Source of the DNA: Geothrix terrae
Lineage (GTDB): Bacteria > Acidobacteriota > Holophagae > Holophagales > Holophagaceae
Length of the DNA stretch: 64,000 nt
Assembly (NCBI RefSeq): GCF_022808775.1
Contig: NZ_JAKZLA010000003.1
Location: forward strand, 496,001-560,000
Direction of reading: 5' to 3'
The stretch's first letter is position 1. Each line of letters begins with the position of its first letter. Shown here piece after piece: positions 18,455 to 27,424 of the stretch. A program made the translations under genes and the position numbers. The notes beneath the pieces were generated by a model, which saw only the letters and a program-made list of their open reading frames with translations, was not told where the DNA came from and made no database searches.

Positions 18455-20314
18455 ATGGATGCCATCACGTCTGTCCTGCGCCGCTGCGAGATCTTCTCGG
18501 GCCTGTCCGACCCGGACCTGGGCCTGATCGCCAAGGCCGCCCGCCGGCGGGAGGTCCCCGCGGACACCCGCCTCTTCACCCAGGGCGACCCCCGCAAGGG
18601 CGCCACGGTCATCGCCGAGGGCCGCGTGGAGATCACCCGCGACAACGGCGACGGACCGGAGCCCGTGGTGATCCTGGGCCCAGGCGACGTGGCCGGCGAG
18701 CAGTCCTTCCTGGCCCCCAGCCCCCATTCGGCCACGGCCACCACGCTCACCCCCGCCGTGCTCCTGGACCTGGACCGCGAGACCGTCCTCCAGAGCCTCG
18801 GCCAGGATGGCGCCGCGGCCATCGCCGTCCTCAGCAAGATCGCCAACGTGCTCCACCGGCGCATCCTGTATTCGGCCACCCCGCGCACCGGACGCGAGCA
18901 GGCCTACGCCAGCGGGCAGACGCGGCGGGAGTCGGACCTCATCGGCCCCCTGGACGTGCCCGAGGACGCCCTCTTCGGCGTCCAGACCCTGCGCGCCGTC
19001 CACAACTTCCCCATCACGGGCACGCCCACCAGCCACTTCCCGGCCATGATCCGCGCCCTGGCCATGGTCAAGCAGGCGGCGGCCCGCGCCAACGCGAAGC
19101 TGGGCCTGCTGGACCTGGCCATCGCGGCCGCCATCGACCGTGCCTCGCAGGAGATCATCGACGGCCACTGGCACGGCCACTTCCCCACCGACATGGTCCA
19201 GGGCGGCGCGGGCACCTCCACGAACATGAACGCCAACGAGGTCATCGCCAACCGGGCCCTGGAGCTGCTGGGCCACAAGCGCGGAGACTACGCCCACTGC
19301 CACCCCAACGACCACGTGAACCTGGGCCAGAGCACCAATGATGTCTACCCCACGGCCCTGCGCCTCAGCACCATCTTCATGCTGCGGAACCTGCTGGACG
19401 CCATGGAGCGCCTGAAGGCGGCCCTGCACGTCAAGGGCCGGGAGTTCGCCGATGTGATCAAGATGGGCCGCACCCAGCTCCAGGACGCCGTGCCCATGAC
19501 GCTGGGCCAGGAGTTCGAGGCCTTCGCCGTCACCACGGGCGAGGACATCCTGCGCCTCCAGGAATGCGCCCGGCTCTTCCTCGAGGTGAACATGGGCGGC
19601 ACGGCCATCGGCACCGGCATCTGCGCCGATCCGAGCTACCCGGAGGCCGTGGTGGAGGAGCTGCGGAAGATCACGGGCCTGGAGGTGGTCCTGGCGGAGA
19701 ACCTCGTGGAGGCCACGCCGGACACGGGCGCCTTCGTCATGTTCTCCGGGGCCGTCAAGCGCGCCGCCGTGAAGCTCAGCAAGATGTGCAACGATCTGCG
19801 CCTGCTCAGCAGCGGCCCCCGCTGCGGCTTCGGCGAGATCAACCTGCCCCCCATGCAGCCCGGCAGCAGCATCATGCCCGGCAAGGTGAACCCCGTGATC
19901 CCCGAGGTGGTGAACCAGGTGGCCTACTCGGTCATCGGCAACGACCTCACCATCACCCTGGCGGCCGAGGCCGGCCAGCTGCAGCTCAACGTGATGGAGC
20001 CCGTGCTGGCCTACAGCCTGGCCACCAGCCTCCGCACCCTGACCGCCGCCGTGAACGTGCTCACCACCAAGTGCATCGTGGGCATCACCGCCAACCGCGA
20101 CCGCTGTCGCGACCTGGTGGAGCACAGCATCGGCATCGTCACCGCCATCATGCCGGCCATCGGCTACAAGCGCGCCACCGAGGTGGCCAAGGAGGCCCTG
20201 GAGACCGGCGTGGCCGTGCGCGAGATCATCCTCCGCAAAGCCTACTTGAGCCCGGCCGAGCTGGACGAGGCCCTCAGCCTCGAGGCCATGACCCAGCCGA
20301 GACCCATCCGCTGA
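18455..20314 (+). CDS. aspA: Cyclic-nucleotide-binding domain fused to aspartate ammonia-lyase
   Basis: 619 aa, about 150 longer than aspartase. Residues 1-135 form a CRP-type cNMP-binding domain (IFSGLSDPDLGLIAKAARRR, then LFTQGDPRKGATVI and GPGDVAGEQSFL). In its phosphate cassette Glu82 is kept but the cAMP-binding Arg is His91. Residues about 157-615 are an aspartase: DVPEDALFGVQTLRA, GAGTSTNMNANEVIANRA, the QSTNDVYPTA motif, and the flexible signature loop PGSSIMPGKVNP. The reaction is aspartate to fumarate plus ammonia. RBS GGAGG upstream fits the ATG. No DNA-binding domain is present, so the sensor domain should regulate the enzyme itself. Confidence 0.9.
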   Translation: MDAITSVLRRCEIFSGLSDPDLGLIAKAARRREVPADTRLFTQGDPRKGATVIAEGRVEITRDNGDGPEPVVILGPGDVAGEQSFLAPSPHSATATTLTPAVLLDLDRETVLQSLGQDGAAAIAVLSKIANVLHRRILYSATPRTGREQAYASGQTRRESDLIGPLDVPEDALFGVQTLRAVHNFPITGTPTSHFPAMIRALAMVKQAAARANAKLGLLDLAIAAAIDRASQEIIDGHWHGHFPTDMVQGGAGTSTNMNANEVIANRALELLGHKRGDYAHCHPNDHVNLGQSTNDVYPTALRLSTIFMLRNLLDAMERLKAALHVKGREFADVIKMGRTQLQDAVPMTLGQEFEAFAVTTGEDILRLQECARLFLEVNMGGTAIGTGICADPSYPEAVVEELRKITGLEVVLAENLVEATPDTGAFVMFSGAVKRAAVKLSKMCNDLRLLSSGPRCGFGEINLPPMQPGSSIMPGKVNPVIPEVVNQVAYSVIGNDLTITLAAEAGQLQLNVMEPVLAYSLATSLRTLTAAVNVLTTKCIVGITANRDRCRDLVEHSIGIVTAIMPAIGYKRATEVAKEALETGVAVREIILRKAYLSPAELDEALSLEAMTQPRPIR

Positions 20315-20364
20315 CAATCCTTGTTTCGCGCTACGCTTGGAGATTCCAATCCAAGGAGTCTTCT

Positions 20365-21090
20365 ATGCCTCGTCCTCTCGCCCTGCTGATGGGCTCTGCC
20401 CTGTGCCTATGCGCCCAGGAGCCGCCGACACCCCCGCCCGCCCAGGCTGCGCCGACCGCAACGACACCCGAGGCACAGCCTCTGGCTGCTCCAGCAGCAC
20501 CCCCGGCAGCGCCGGCCCCAAAACCCGAGCCCCCGAAACCCGCGGCCCCGAAGGCCCCCCTCCAGGACAACGGGCTTCTGGATCCTGCCTGGTTCGGCGA
20601 CGGCACAACCTTCGCCACTGGTGACGATGTGGACTTCTTCTGGATCAAGCCAGGCCTCGACCTCACTGGCCACACGGTGTTCATGAAGCCCTGGGAAGAT
20701 CCCGCCATGCTCCGCAAGGGGCGGGACGGAAAGGACAACGCCAAGGCCACCGAGCTGACCGACAGCTTTCCGGGCATGCTTCGCGGCGCGCTGACCGGCG
20801 CCGTCAATGGCAAGGCCAAGGTGAGCCGGACCGAGGGCGACCTGACCCTGGTGGGGAGATTCGTGGACGCCAATGCCGGGAGCAAGGCCGCCAAGTGGCT
20901 CATCGGCCTGGGCGCCGGCAGCGAGACCGCCACCTGGGACCTGAAGGTCGTGGACACCAAGACCGGCGAACTCCTTCTGGCCGTCCACCACCGCTCCATC
21001 AGCGGGACCGCCATGTCCACCATCCAGGACAAGCTCGTGAAATGGGCCGATAAATTCGCCACCTTCGTGGCCGTCCGCGCCGTCAAGTAG
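20365..21090 (+). CDS. Exported DUF4410-like protein
   Basis: 241 aa from an ATG with AAGGAG upstream; a signal peptide (1-18) ends in CAQ. A long Ala/Pro-rich linker (about 20-65) follows. The C-terminal half matches the DUF4410-type pattern in which a strand GDLTLVGRFVDANAGSK is followed by KWLIGLGAG and WDLKVVDTKTGELL, then a hydrophobic helix. Role unknown; the protein should be periplasmic or outer-membrane associated. It is followed by a strong terminator and stands alone. Confidence 0.6.
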   Translation: MPRPLALLMGSALCLCAQEPPTPPPAQAAPTATTPEAQPLAAPAAPPAAPAPKPEPPKPAAPKAPLQDNGLLDPAWFGDGTTFATGDDVDFFWIKPGLDLTGHTVFMKPWEDPAMLRKGRDGKDNAKATELTDSFPGMLRGALTGAVNGKAKVSRTEGDLTLVGRFVDANAGSKAAKWLIGLGAGSETATWDLKVVDTKTGELLLAVHHRSISGTAMSTIQDKLVKWADKFATFVAVRAVK

Positions 21091-21121
21091 GCCGGGGGAG
21101 GCTCCGGCGCTCGGGTAAACT

Positions 21122-21153
21122 GGCGGCTGATCCCTCTGATCGGCCGCCGTTTT
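21122..21153 (+). terminator. Rho-independent terminator
   Basis: Stem GGCGGCTGATC / GATCGGCCGCC (11 bp, one wobble), 5-nt loop CCTCT, followed by GTTTT. It lies between the DUF4410-like gene and the carboxylase gene. Confidence 0.8.
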
Positions 21154-21172
21154 CACGCATCCGGGAGTCCCC

Positions 21173-22711
<1,539 letters not shown>

Positions 22712-22719
22712 GAGGTCCC

Positions 22720-23796
22720 ATGCGCGCCGCCATCCTGGCCCTCGCCACCCTCACCCTTGCGGCCCAGGACGAGCGGGCCTTCCTGGATTCCATGGCCCGA
22801 CTCGAGAAGCAGGACCCTGCCGGGAAGAAGGACTTGGAGGCGGGCAGCCCGTTGCGCGCCACCGCGCTGGCCATGGATCCCGCCAAGGCGCCGGAGAAGG
22901 CCCGCTACGCCGCGGCGTCCTGGCTCTGGGCCACCAGCCTGATCCGGGGCCTCAACCATGGGGTGGATGGGACCTACCTGAAGGCCGCGCGGGGGCAGGT
23001 CGAACTCCAGAAGGCCTGGACGCTGCTGGAGACCGTGGGCGACGACCTGGCGCGCCCCCGGAACGCCATGCGGCTGGAGGTGGCCTGGCGCCTGCTCGAC
23101 CCGGACCGGATGAAGGCCGCCTACGCGGCCGTGGCGGCCCAGCCCGCCCTGAACCCCCGGGAGCTCATCCACTGCTTCTTCGTGTCGGCCCACCTGGGGG
23201 AGTGGGACGCGATGAAGCGCCATGCCCAGGCCGTCCTGGCCCAGGGCGGGAACCTGGAGAGCCTGCACGCCTCCGCGGAAGACACGCCGGCGATGTTCGA
23301 CTACGAGTCGCTGCTCAAGGCTATCGAAACCGGCCGCCCGGAACGGGTCACCGAGCCCCTGGCGGTCCGGAGCTTCCGGATCACGAAGACCCGGGTCAAG
23401 CTCCGTCGCGTCTCGGGCCACGACAAGACCCTCCTGAAGGAATCGGAGTCCTGGCCCAGGGACTGGGTGGCCAAGCCCGACCCGACGGCGCCCCTCCTCC
23501 AGGTGGGTGCGGCCGCCCACTGGGTGGAAGGCCCCGCCCTCCCCCCGGTGTCCGGGTTCATGCAGAAGGACCGCCTCTACCTCGTCGGGTACAAGATCGC
23601 CCAGGGGGATGCCCCGGAATCCGGCAGGCAGGACCAGGCCTGGGACATGCGGCCGGACAGCGGGGCTCCGGGCCGCTGGCAGGGGCTCAACACGCTCACG
23701 ATCTGGCGCGCGGGCGTGGATCCCAAGGCCGGCCCGGCCCTCCAGGTCACCTTCGATGCGGAGTGGGACCTGCGGCCCCTGGAAACCCTCCCCTAG
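22720..23796 (+). CDS. Exported protein of unknown function
   Basis: 358 aa with a short signal peptide (1-15, ending in LAAQ). The first 190 residues are helical and Ala/Leu rich; the rest is mixed. There is no motif I can name. It follows the carboxylase by 8 bp with an AGGAG site, so it may be carried on that transcript. Confidence 0.5.
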   Translation: MRAAILALATLTLAAQDERAFLDSMARLEKQDPAGKKDLEAGSPLRATALAMDPAKAPEKARYAAASWLWATSLIRGLNHGVDGTYLKAARGQVELQKAWTLLETVGDDLARPRNAMRLEVAWRLLDPDRMKAAYAAVAAQPALNPRELIHCFFVSAHLGEWDAMKRHAQAVLAQGGNLESLHASAEDTPAMFDYESLLKAIETGRPERVTEPLAVRSFRITKTRVKLRRVSGHDKTLLKESESWPRDWVAKPDPTAPLLQVGAAAHWVEGPALPPVSGFMQKDRLYLVGYKIAQGDAPESGRQDQAWDMRPDSGAPGRWQGLNTLTIWRAGVDPKAGPALQVTFDAEWDLRPLETLP

Positions 23797-23856
23797 ACTC
23801 TGGACCCGGTTCGGCGCGGGACCAGCCCGCGCCCTGCCCCGATCTCCAGGAGCCCC

Positions 23857-24726
23857 ATGCGCACTGTGTTCATCGACGGCCGTGGCGCGGTCCGCAACGG
23901 CTGGAAGGTGCTCGGATTCGTCGCCCTCTTCAGCCTCGCCGCCTCCGGCGCGGCCCCCCTCGCCCGCCTCTGGCCCGCCGCCTGGGGGACCCTGCTCCCG
24001 GGGCGGTGGCTCGATGTCGCCCTGGTGCTCGTCGTCACCTGGCTCTGCCTCCGCGCGGAAGGGGCGTCCCTCGCCGAGGTGGGCCTCCGCCCGGACTGGC
24101 GCTTCCTGCGGGAGATCCTCGTGGGCACGGCGGGGGGCTGCCTCCTGATGCTGGCGACCGCGGGGCTCATCCGCGGGCTGGGCGGCTTCCACTGGGTCCG
24201 GACGCCCGGAACGGGTCCCGCCGACCTGGCGGCGGGAGCCTGGCTCTTCCTGGCCGTGGCCTGTTTCGAGGAGATCCTCTTCCGCGGCTACGCCTTCCAG
24301 CGCGCCGTCCGGGGCCTGGGCTTCAGCCTCACCCAGGCCCTCTTCGCCCTGGCCTTCGCCATCGTGCACTGGGGGAACCCGGGCATGACCGGCGCCACGA
24401 AGGCCTGGGCCACCCTGAACATCGCTCTGGCGGCCCTGCTCCTCGGGCTCTGCTGGCGGCGCACGGGCAGCCTGGCCCTTCCCATCGGCGTGCACCTGGG
24501 GTGGAACTGGACCCAGGGCAACCTCCTCGGGTTCGGCGTGAGCGGCACCGAGGCCCCGGGATGGTGGACGCCGGTCTTCCACGGCCGGCCGGAATGGCTG
24601 ACGGGGGGCGCCTTCGGCCTGGAGGCCAGCGGGGTCTGCGCCCTGGTCTGCAGCCTGGTCGTGCTCGGGTTGTGGCGGTGGAAAGGCCGGCCTAGCGGCG
24701 GTGCTTCCACTGCTTCGGCGTCTTGA
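23857..24726 (+). CDS. CPBP-family intramembrane metalloprotease (Abi)
   Basis: 289 aa with about seven hydrophobic segments. The CPBP/Rce1 motifs are present: FEEILFRGYAFQ near 136-147 (EExxxR), ALAFAIVHW near 164-172 (FxxxH), and LPIGVHLGWNW near 208-218 (HxxxN/W). In bacteria these proteases act in bacteriocin self-immunity or membrane-protein processing; the substrate is unknown. The 3' end overlaps the convergent GNAT gene by 35 bp. Confidence 0.85.
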   Translation: MRTVFIDGRGAVRNGWKVLGFVALFSLAASGAAPLARLWPAAWGTLLPGRWLDVALVLVVTWLCLRAEGASLAEVGLRPDWRFLREILVGTAGGCLLMLATAGLIRGLGGFHWVRTPGTGPADLAAGAWLFLAVACFEEILFRGYAFQRAVRGLGFSLTQALFALAFAIVHWGNPGMTGATKAWATLNIALAALLLGLCWRRTGSLALPIGVHLGWNWTQGNLLGFGVSGTEAPGWWTPVFHGRPEWLTGGAFGLEASGVCALVCSLVVLGLWRWKGRPSGGASTASAS

Positions 24727-25192
24727 TCCCGGCCCCCATCACCAGGCGCATCTCGCTGGTGGGCACGAAGCCCATGCGCTGGTAGAGGCCCTCCGCCTCG
24801 ACACTCGCATGCAGCTCCATGATCTCCAGTCCGCATTCGCGGGCCAGGTCCAGGGCCGCGTCCGTGAGCCGCGCGGCCAGGCCCTGGCGCCGGTGCGAAG
24901 GCTCCGTGTAGATGTTGAAGAGGTAACCCCGGACGGAGAGCGGCGTCACCGGCGTGGGGAGGGACTCCTTCATCAGCAGGAGCACCCCGGCCACGGGCCG
25001 GCCGTCCTCCTCCACCAGGAAGCCCCGGCACTGCCCCGACACCATCCAGTTCCGGAGCTGGACGCGGAACGTGTCCGCCATGCGCCGCAGCCCGTCCTCG
25101 GAGGCCTTCTCCATGTCGCGGAACAAGGCCACGCGATGGGCCACGTGAATGTCCAGGTCAGCGGTGGTGGAGGGACGGAGGGAAGGGCTCAT
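24692..25192 (-). CDS. GNAT family N-acetyltransferase
   Basis: 166 aa from the ATG at 25192; an alternative start at 25222 would overlap the divergent MBL gene start on a shared CATG. The acetyl-CoA-binding motif A is YTEPSHRRQGLAARLTDAAL (about 95-114, with the R-R-Q-G-L-A loop), followed by AREC-GLEIMELHAS and EGLYQRMGF, the usual GNAT C-terminus. Substrate unknown. The stop lies 35 bp inside the end of the convergent CPBP gene. Confidence 0.82.
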   Translation of the reverse strand: MSPSLRPSTTADLDIHVAHRVALFRDMEKASEDGLRRMADTFRVQLRNWMVSGQCRGFLVEEDGRPVAGVLLLMKESLPTPVTPLSVRGYLFNIYTEPSHRRQGLAARLTDAALDLARECGLEIMELHASVEAEGLYQRMGFVPTSEMRLVMGAGIKTPKQWKHRR

Positions 25193-25220
25193 GCGGTCAG
25201 TGTAGGCGTTATCCTGGGCC

Positions 25221-26000
25221 ATGCACTACGCGGCCCTGGCCTCGGGTTCCAAGGGGAACTGCCACGCCCTGTCGGAGGGAGGGCGGACGCTGCTCATCGA
25301 CGCGGGCATCTCCCTGCTCCAGATCCGCCGGCGCATGGAGTCGCTGGAACTGGACTCAGGCTCCGTGCGCGCCCTGGCGCTCACCCACGAGCACTCGGAC
25401 CACATCGCCGCGGTGGGCGTGATCCTCCGGCGCACGGACTGGGCCATCGTCGCCACCGCCGCCACCCGCGAGGCCGTTGAGCGGATCCAGGGGATCGAGA
25501 TCCCGACCTCCCGCTGGATCGAGGTGGAGGCCGGCCGGCCCCGCGACTGGGAGGGCTGGCGCCTGCTGCCCTTCGCCCTGCCCCACGACGCCGAGGACCC
25601 TGTGGCCTACCGGATCGAGGCGGGGGCCACCGCCGCGGCCGTGGTGACCGACCTCGGCCATCCCACGGCCCTCGTGGCGGACCACCTCCAGGATCTGGAT
25701 CTGCTGGTGCTGGAGGCCAACCATGACGTGGACATGCTGCGCGAGGGGGACTATCCGCCCCAGCTCAAGGCGCGCATCCTCAGCCGCGTGGGGCACCTGA
25801 GCAACGCCGCCATGGCCGAGCTGCTGGGCCGGGTCCTGTCGCCCCGCCTCAAGCAGGTCGTACTGGCGCACCTGAGTGAATCCAACAACGATCCCGGCCT
25901 CGCCCGCTTCGCCGCGGAGGAGGTTCTCCGCGGCACCGACGTGGCCCTCCACCTGGCCCACCAGCGGGACCCCCTCACCCTGCCCCCGGCCGTGGCCTGA
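25221..26000 (+). CDS. MBL-fold metallohydrolase, YycJ/WalJ type
   Basis: 259 aa. The metal-binding motif is LTHEHSDHI at 54-62, with further ligands in LPHDAEDP, VVTDLGH and VLAHLSESNN. The N-terminus YAALASGSKGNCH and the segment LSRVGHLSN are typical of the YycJ group, thought to be 5'-to-3' nucleases (B. subtilis YycJ/WalJ) that act in DNA repair. The start is a strong ATG that opens a tight plus-strand run with the LolA-like gene 16 bp downstream. Confidence 0.8.
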   Translation: MHYAALASGSKGNCHALSEGGRTLLIDAGISLLQIRRRMESLELDSGSVRALALTHEHSDHIAAVGVILRRTDWAIVATAATREAVERIQGIEIPTSRWIEVEAGRPRDWEGWRLLPFALPHDAEDPVAYRIEAGATAAAVVTDLGHPTALVADHLQDLDLLVLEANHDVDMLREGDYPPQLKARILSRVGHLSNAAMAELLGRVLSPRLKQVVLAHLSESNNDPGLARFAAEEVLRGTDVALHLAHQRDPLTLPPAVA

Positions 26001-26016
26001 GGCCCCAAGGAGACCG

Positions 26017-26697
26017 ATGCTTCGACGCGCCCTGGCCCACCTCCTCCTGGTCCTGCCCCTCGCGGGACAGGGGACTCCTCCTTCCCTGCGCGAGGCCGTG
26101 GAGCGCTTCGACGCCGCCCAGGCCCAGGTGCAGACCCTGCAGTGCCCCTTCACCCTGACCCTGCGCCGGGCCCTGCTGAAGACTCCCTCCGTGACGAAGG
26201 GGACCCTCTACCTGCAGGGTTCCGACTTCGCCCATTTCGCCTTCCAGCCGCCGGAGGATCTGATCCTCCACCTCACGCCCAAGGCCCTGATCTCCTACAG
26301 TCCGGAGGCCCGCGCCGGCGAGCTGATGAAGATCGGTCTCATCAAGAACGCCAACCGCAAGTTCCTGGGCCTGGGCCAGAGGCTCAGCTACCTGTCGGAG
26401 TACTTCCAGATCCAGCTGGGGGAATCCAAGGATCCCACCGGCGCCTGGCTGCTGGCCATGACGCCCCGCACCCTGTCCATGCGCAAGCGGATGCAGGCCC
26501 TGAACCTCTGGGTGGACAAGGAGACCTGGCTGCCCCGTCAGGTCCAGTGGGTCGAGCGCAGCGGGGATTCCTGGCTGGTGGAGCTGGGCCCGCTCCGGAT
26601 CAACCAGGCCCTGCCGGCCGCGGTGACCGGTTTCAAGCTTCCCGAGGGCATTCCCCTGAAGAGCGACTTCAGCTTCTTCGCCACCCGCAAGAAGTAG
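26017..26697 (+). CDS. LolA-like outer-membrane lipoprotein carrier protein
   Basis: 226 aa from an ATG with AAGGAGA upstream. Signal peptide 1-19. The mature part follows the LolA/LolB half-barrel pattern: helix SLREAVERFDAAQAQVQTL, strands CPFTLTLRR, KGTLYLQGSDFAHFAFQPPE and later LNLWVDKETWLPRQVQWV. LolA shuttles lipoproteins across the periplasm from LolCDE. The level of similarity by eye does not separate true LolA from LolA-fold proteins such as LolF/DUF4292 types. It is between the MBL gene and the FHA gene. Confidence 0.65.
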   Translation: MLRRALAHLLLVLPLAGQGTPPSLREAVERFDAAQAQVQTLQCPFTLTLRRALLKTPSVTKGTLYLQGSDFAHFAFQPPEDLILHLTPKALISYSPEARAGELMKIGLIKNANRKFLGLGQRLSYLSEYFQIQLGESKDPTGAWLLAMTPRTLSMRKRMQALNLWVDKETWLPRQVQWVERSGDSWLVELGPLRINQALPAAVTGFKLPEGIPLKSDFSFFATRKK

Positions 26698-26731
26698 CGG
26701 TAGACTGCACAGGAGATCAGACGGGGGCCCG

Positions 26732-27388
26732 ATGATTGTGGTTTGCTCGGCCTGCCAGGCCCGCTTCCAGTACGACGACAGCCGGTTCGGCCAAGCCCGG
26801 ACCAAGCGCTTCAAGTGCCCGAAGTGTGCCCACGTCTTCGAGGTGGCGAACCCGGCGGTGCCGGCGGTTCCCGCCCCGCAGGCGTTGCCGGCGCCCATTC
26901 CCGCGCCCAGTCCCGCGCCGCCGACCCGGCCCCTGGTCATGACCGCCCCCCTTCCCGAGCAGGATCCCGTCATGGAGGCGACGCTGGCCTCCGCCCGGTC
27001 CACCGCCCGCCGGGACCGCGACTCCCTCTTGGCGGCCGCCGGGATCCAGCCGGGCGGCCTGCCCGCGGGGCTCAAGTTCAGCCTGGCCTTCCTCACCGGT
27101 CCGCAGGCCTCCACCGTGCAGGTGCTGGAGCGGCCCCTCATCGTCATCGGGCGGGAGGAAGGCGACGTCATCACCCAGGATCCCGAGACCTCCCGCCGCC
27201 ATGCACTGCTGGAGATCCGGGCGGACGGGTCGGTGTGGATCACCGATCAGGACTCCACCAACGGCACCCAGGTCAACGGCGAACGCATCACAGGTCCGGT
27301 CCAGCTCGTCAGCCAGCAGGAATTCACCTGCGGGAACAGCACCTTCATGCTGCTGGTGCGCAATACCGCCGAGTACCCGCTGCACTGA
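26732..27388 (+). CDS. Zinc-ribbon plus FHA domain protein
   Basis: 218 aa. N-terminal MJ0042-type zinc ribbon with CSAC at 5-8 and CPKC at 29-32. A Pro/Ala-rich linker follows (about 40-75). The C-terminal FHA domain (about 125-215) has the conserved phosphothreonine-binding set: IGREEG, SRRHALLEI and STNGTQVNG. FHA domains read phosphothreonine marks, so it should act in a Ser/Thr-kinase pathway, but no kinase gene is in the window. The next gene, 36 bp on, encodes a long TPR protein that may be a partner. Confidence 0.85.
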   Translation: MIVVCSACQARFQYDDSRFGQARTKRFKCPKCAHVFEVANPAVPAVPAPQALPAPIPAPSPAPPTRPLVMTAPLPEQDPVMEATLASARSTARRDRDSLLAAAGIQPGGLPAGLKFSLAFLTGPQASTVQVLERPLIVIGREEGDVITQDPETSRRHALLEIRADGSVWITDQDSTNGTQVNGERITGPVQLVSQQEFTCGNSTFMLLVRNTAEYPLH

Positions 27389-27424
27389 ATTCCGCCATTC
27401 CCACGACCTGAACCGAGCCAAGCC

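Noticed and set aside
24692-24726. 35-bp convergent overlap of the CPBP and GNAT genes as a sign of misannotation
   Set aside because: Both proteins keep normal family C-termini, and a 20-bp overlap of the same type occurs at 15737-15756, so it reflects the compact genome.
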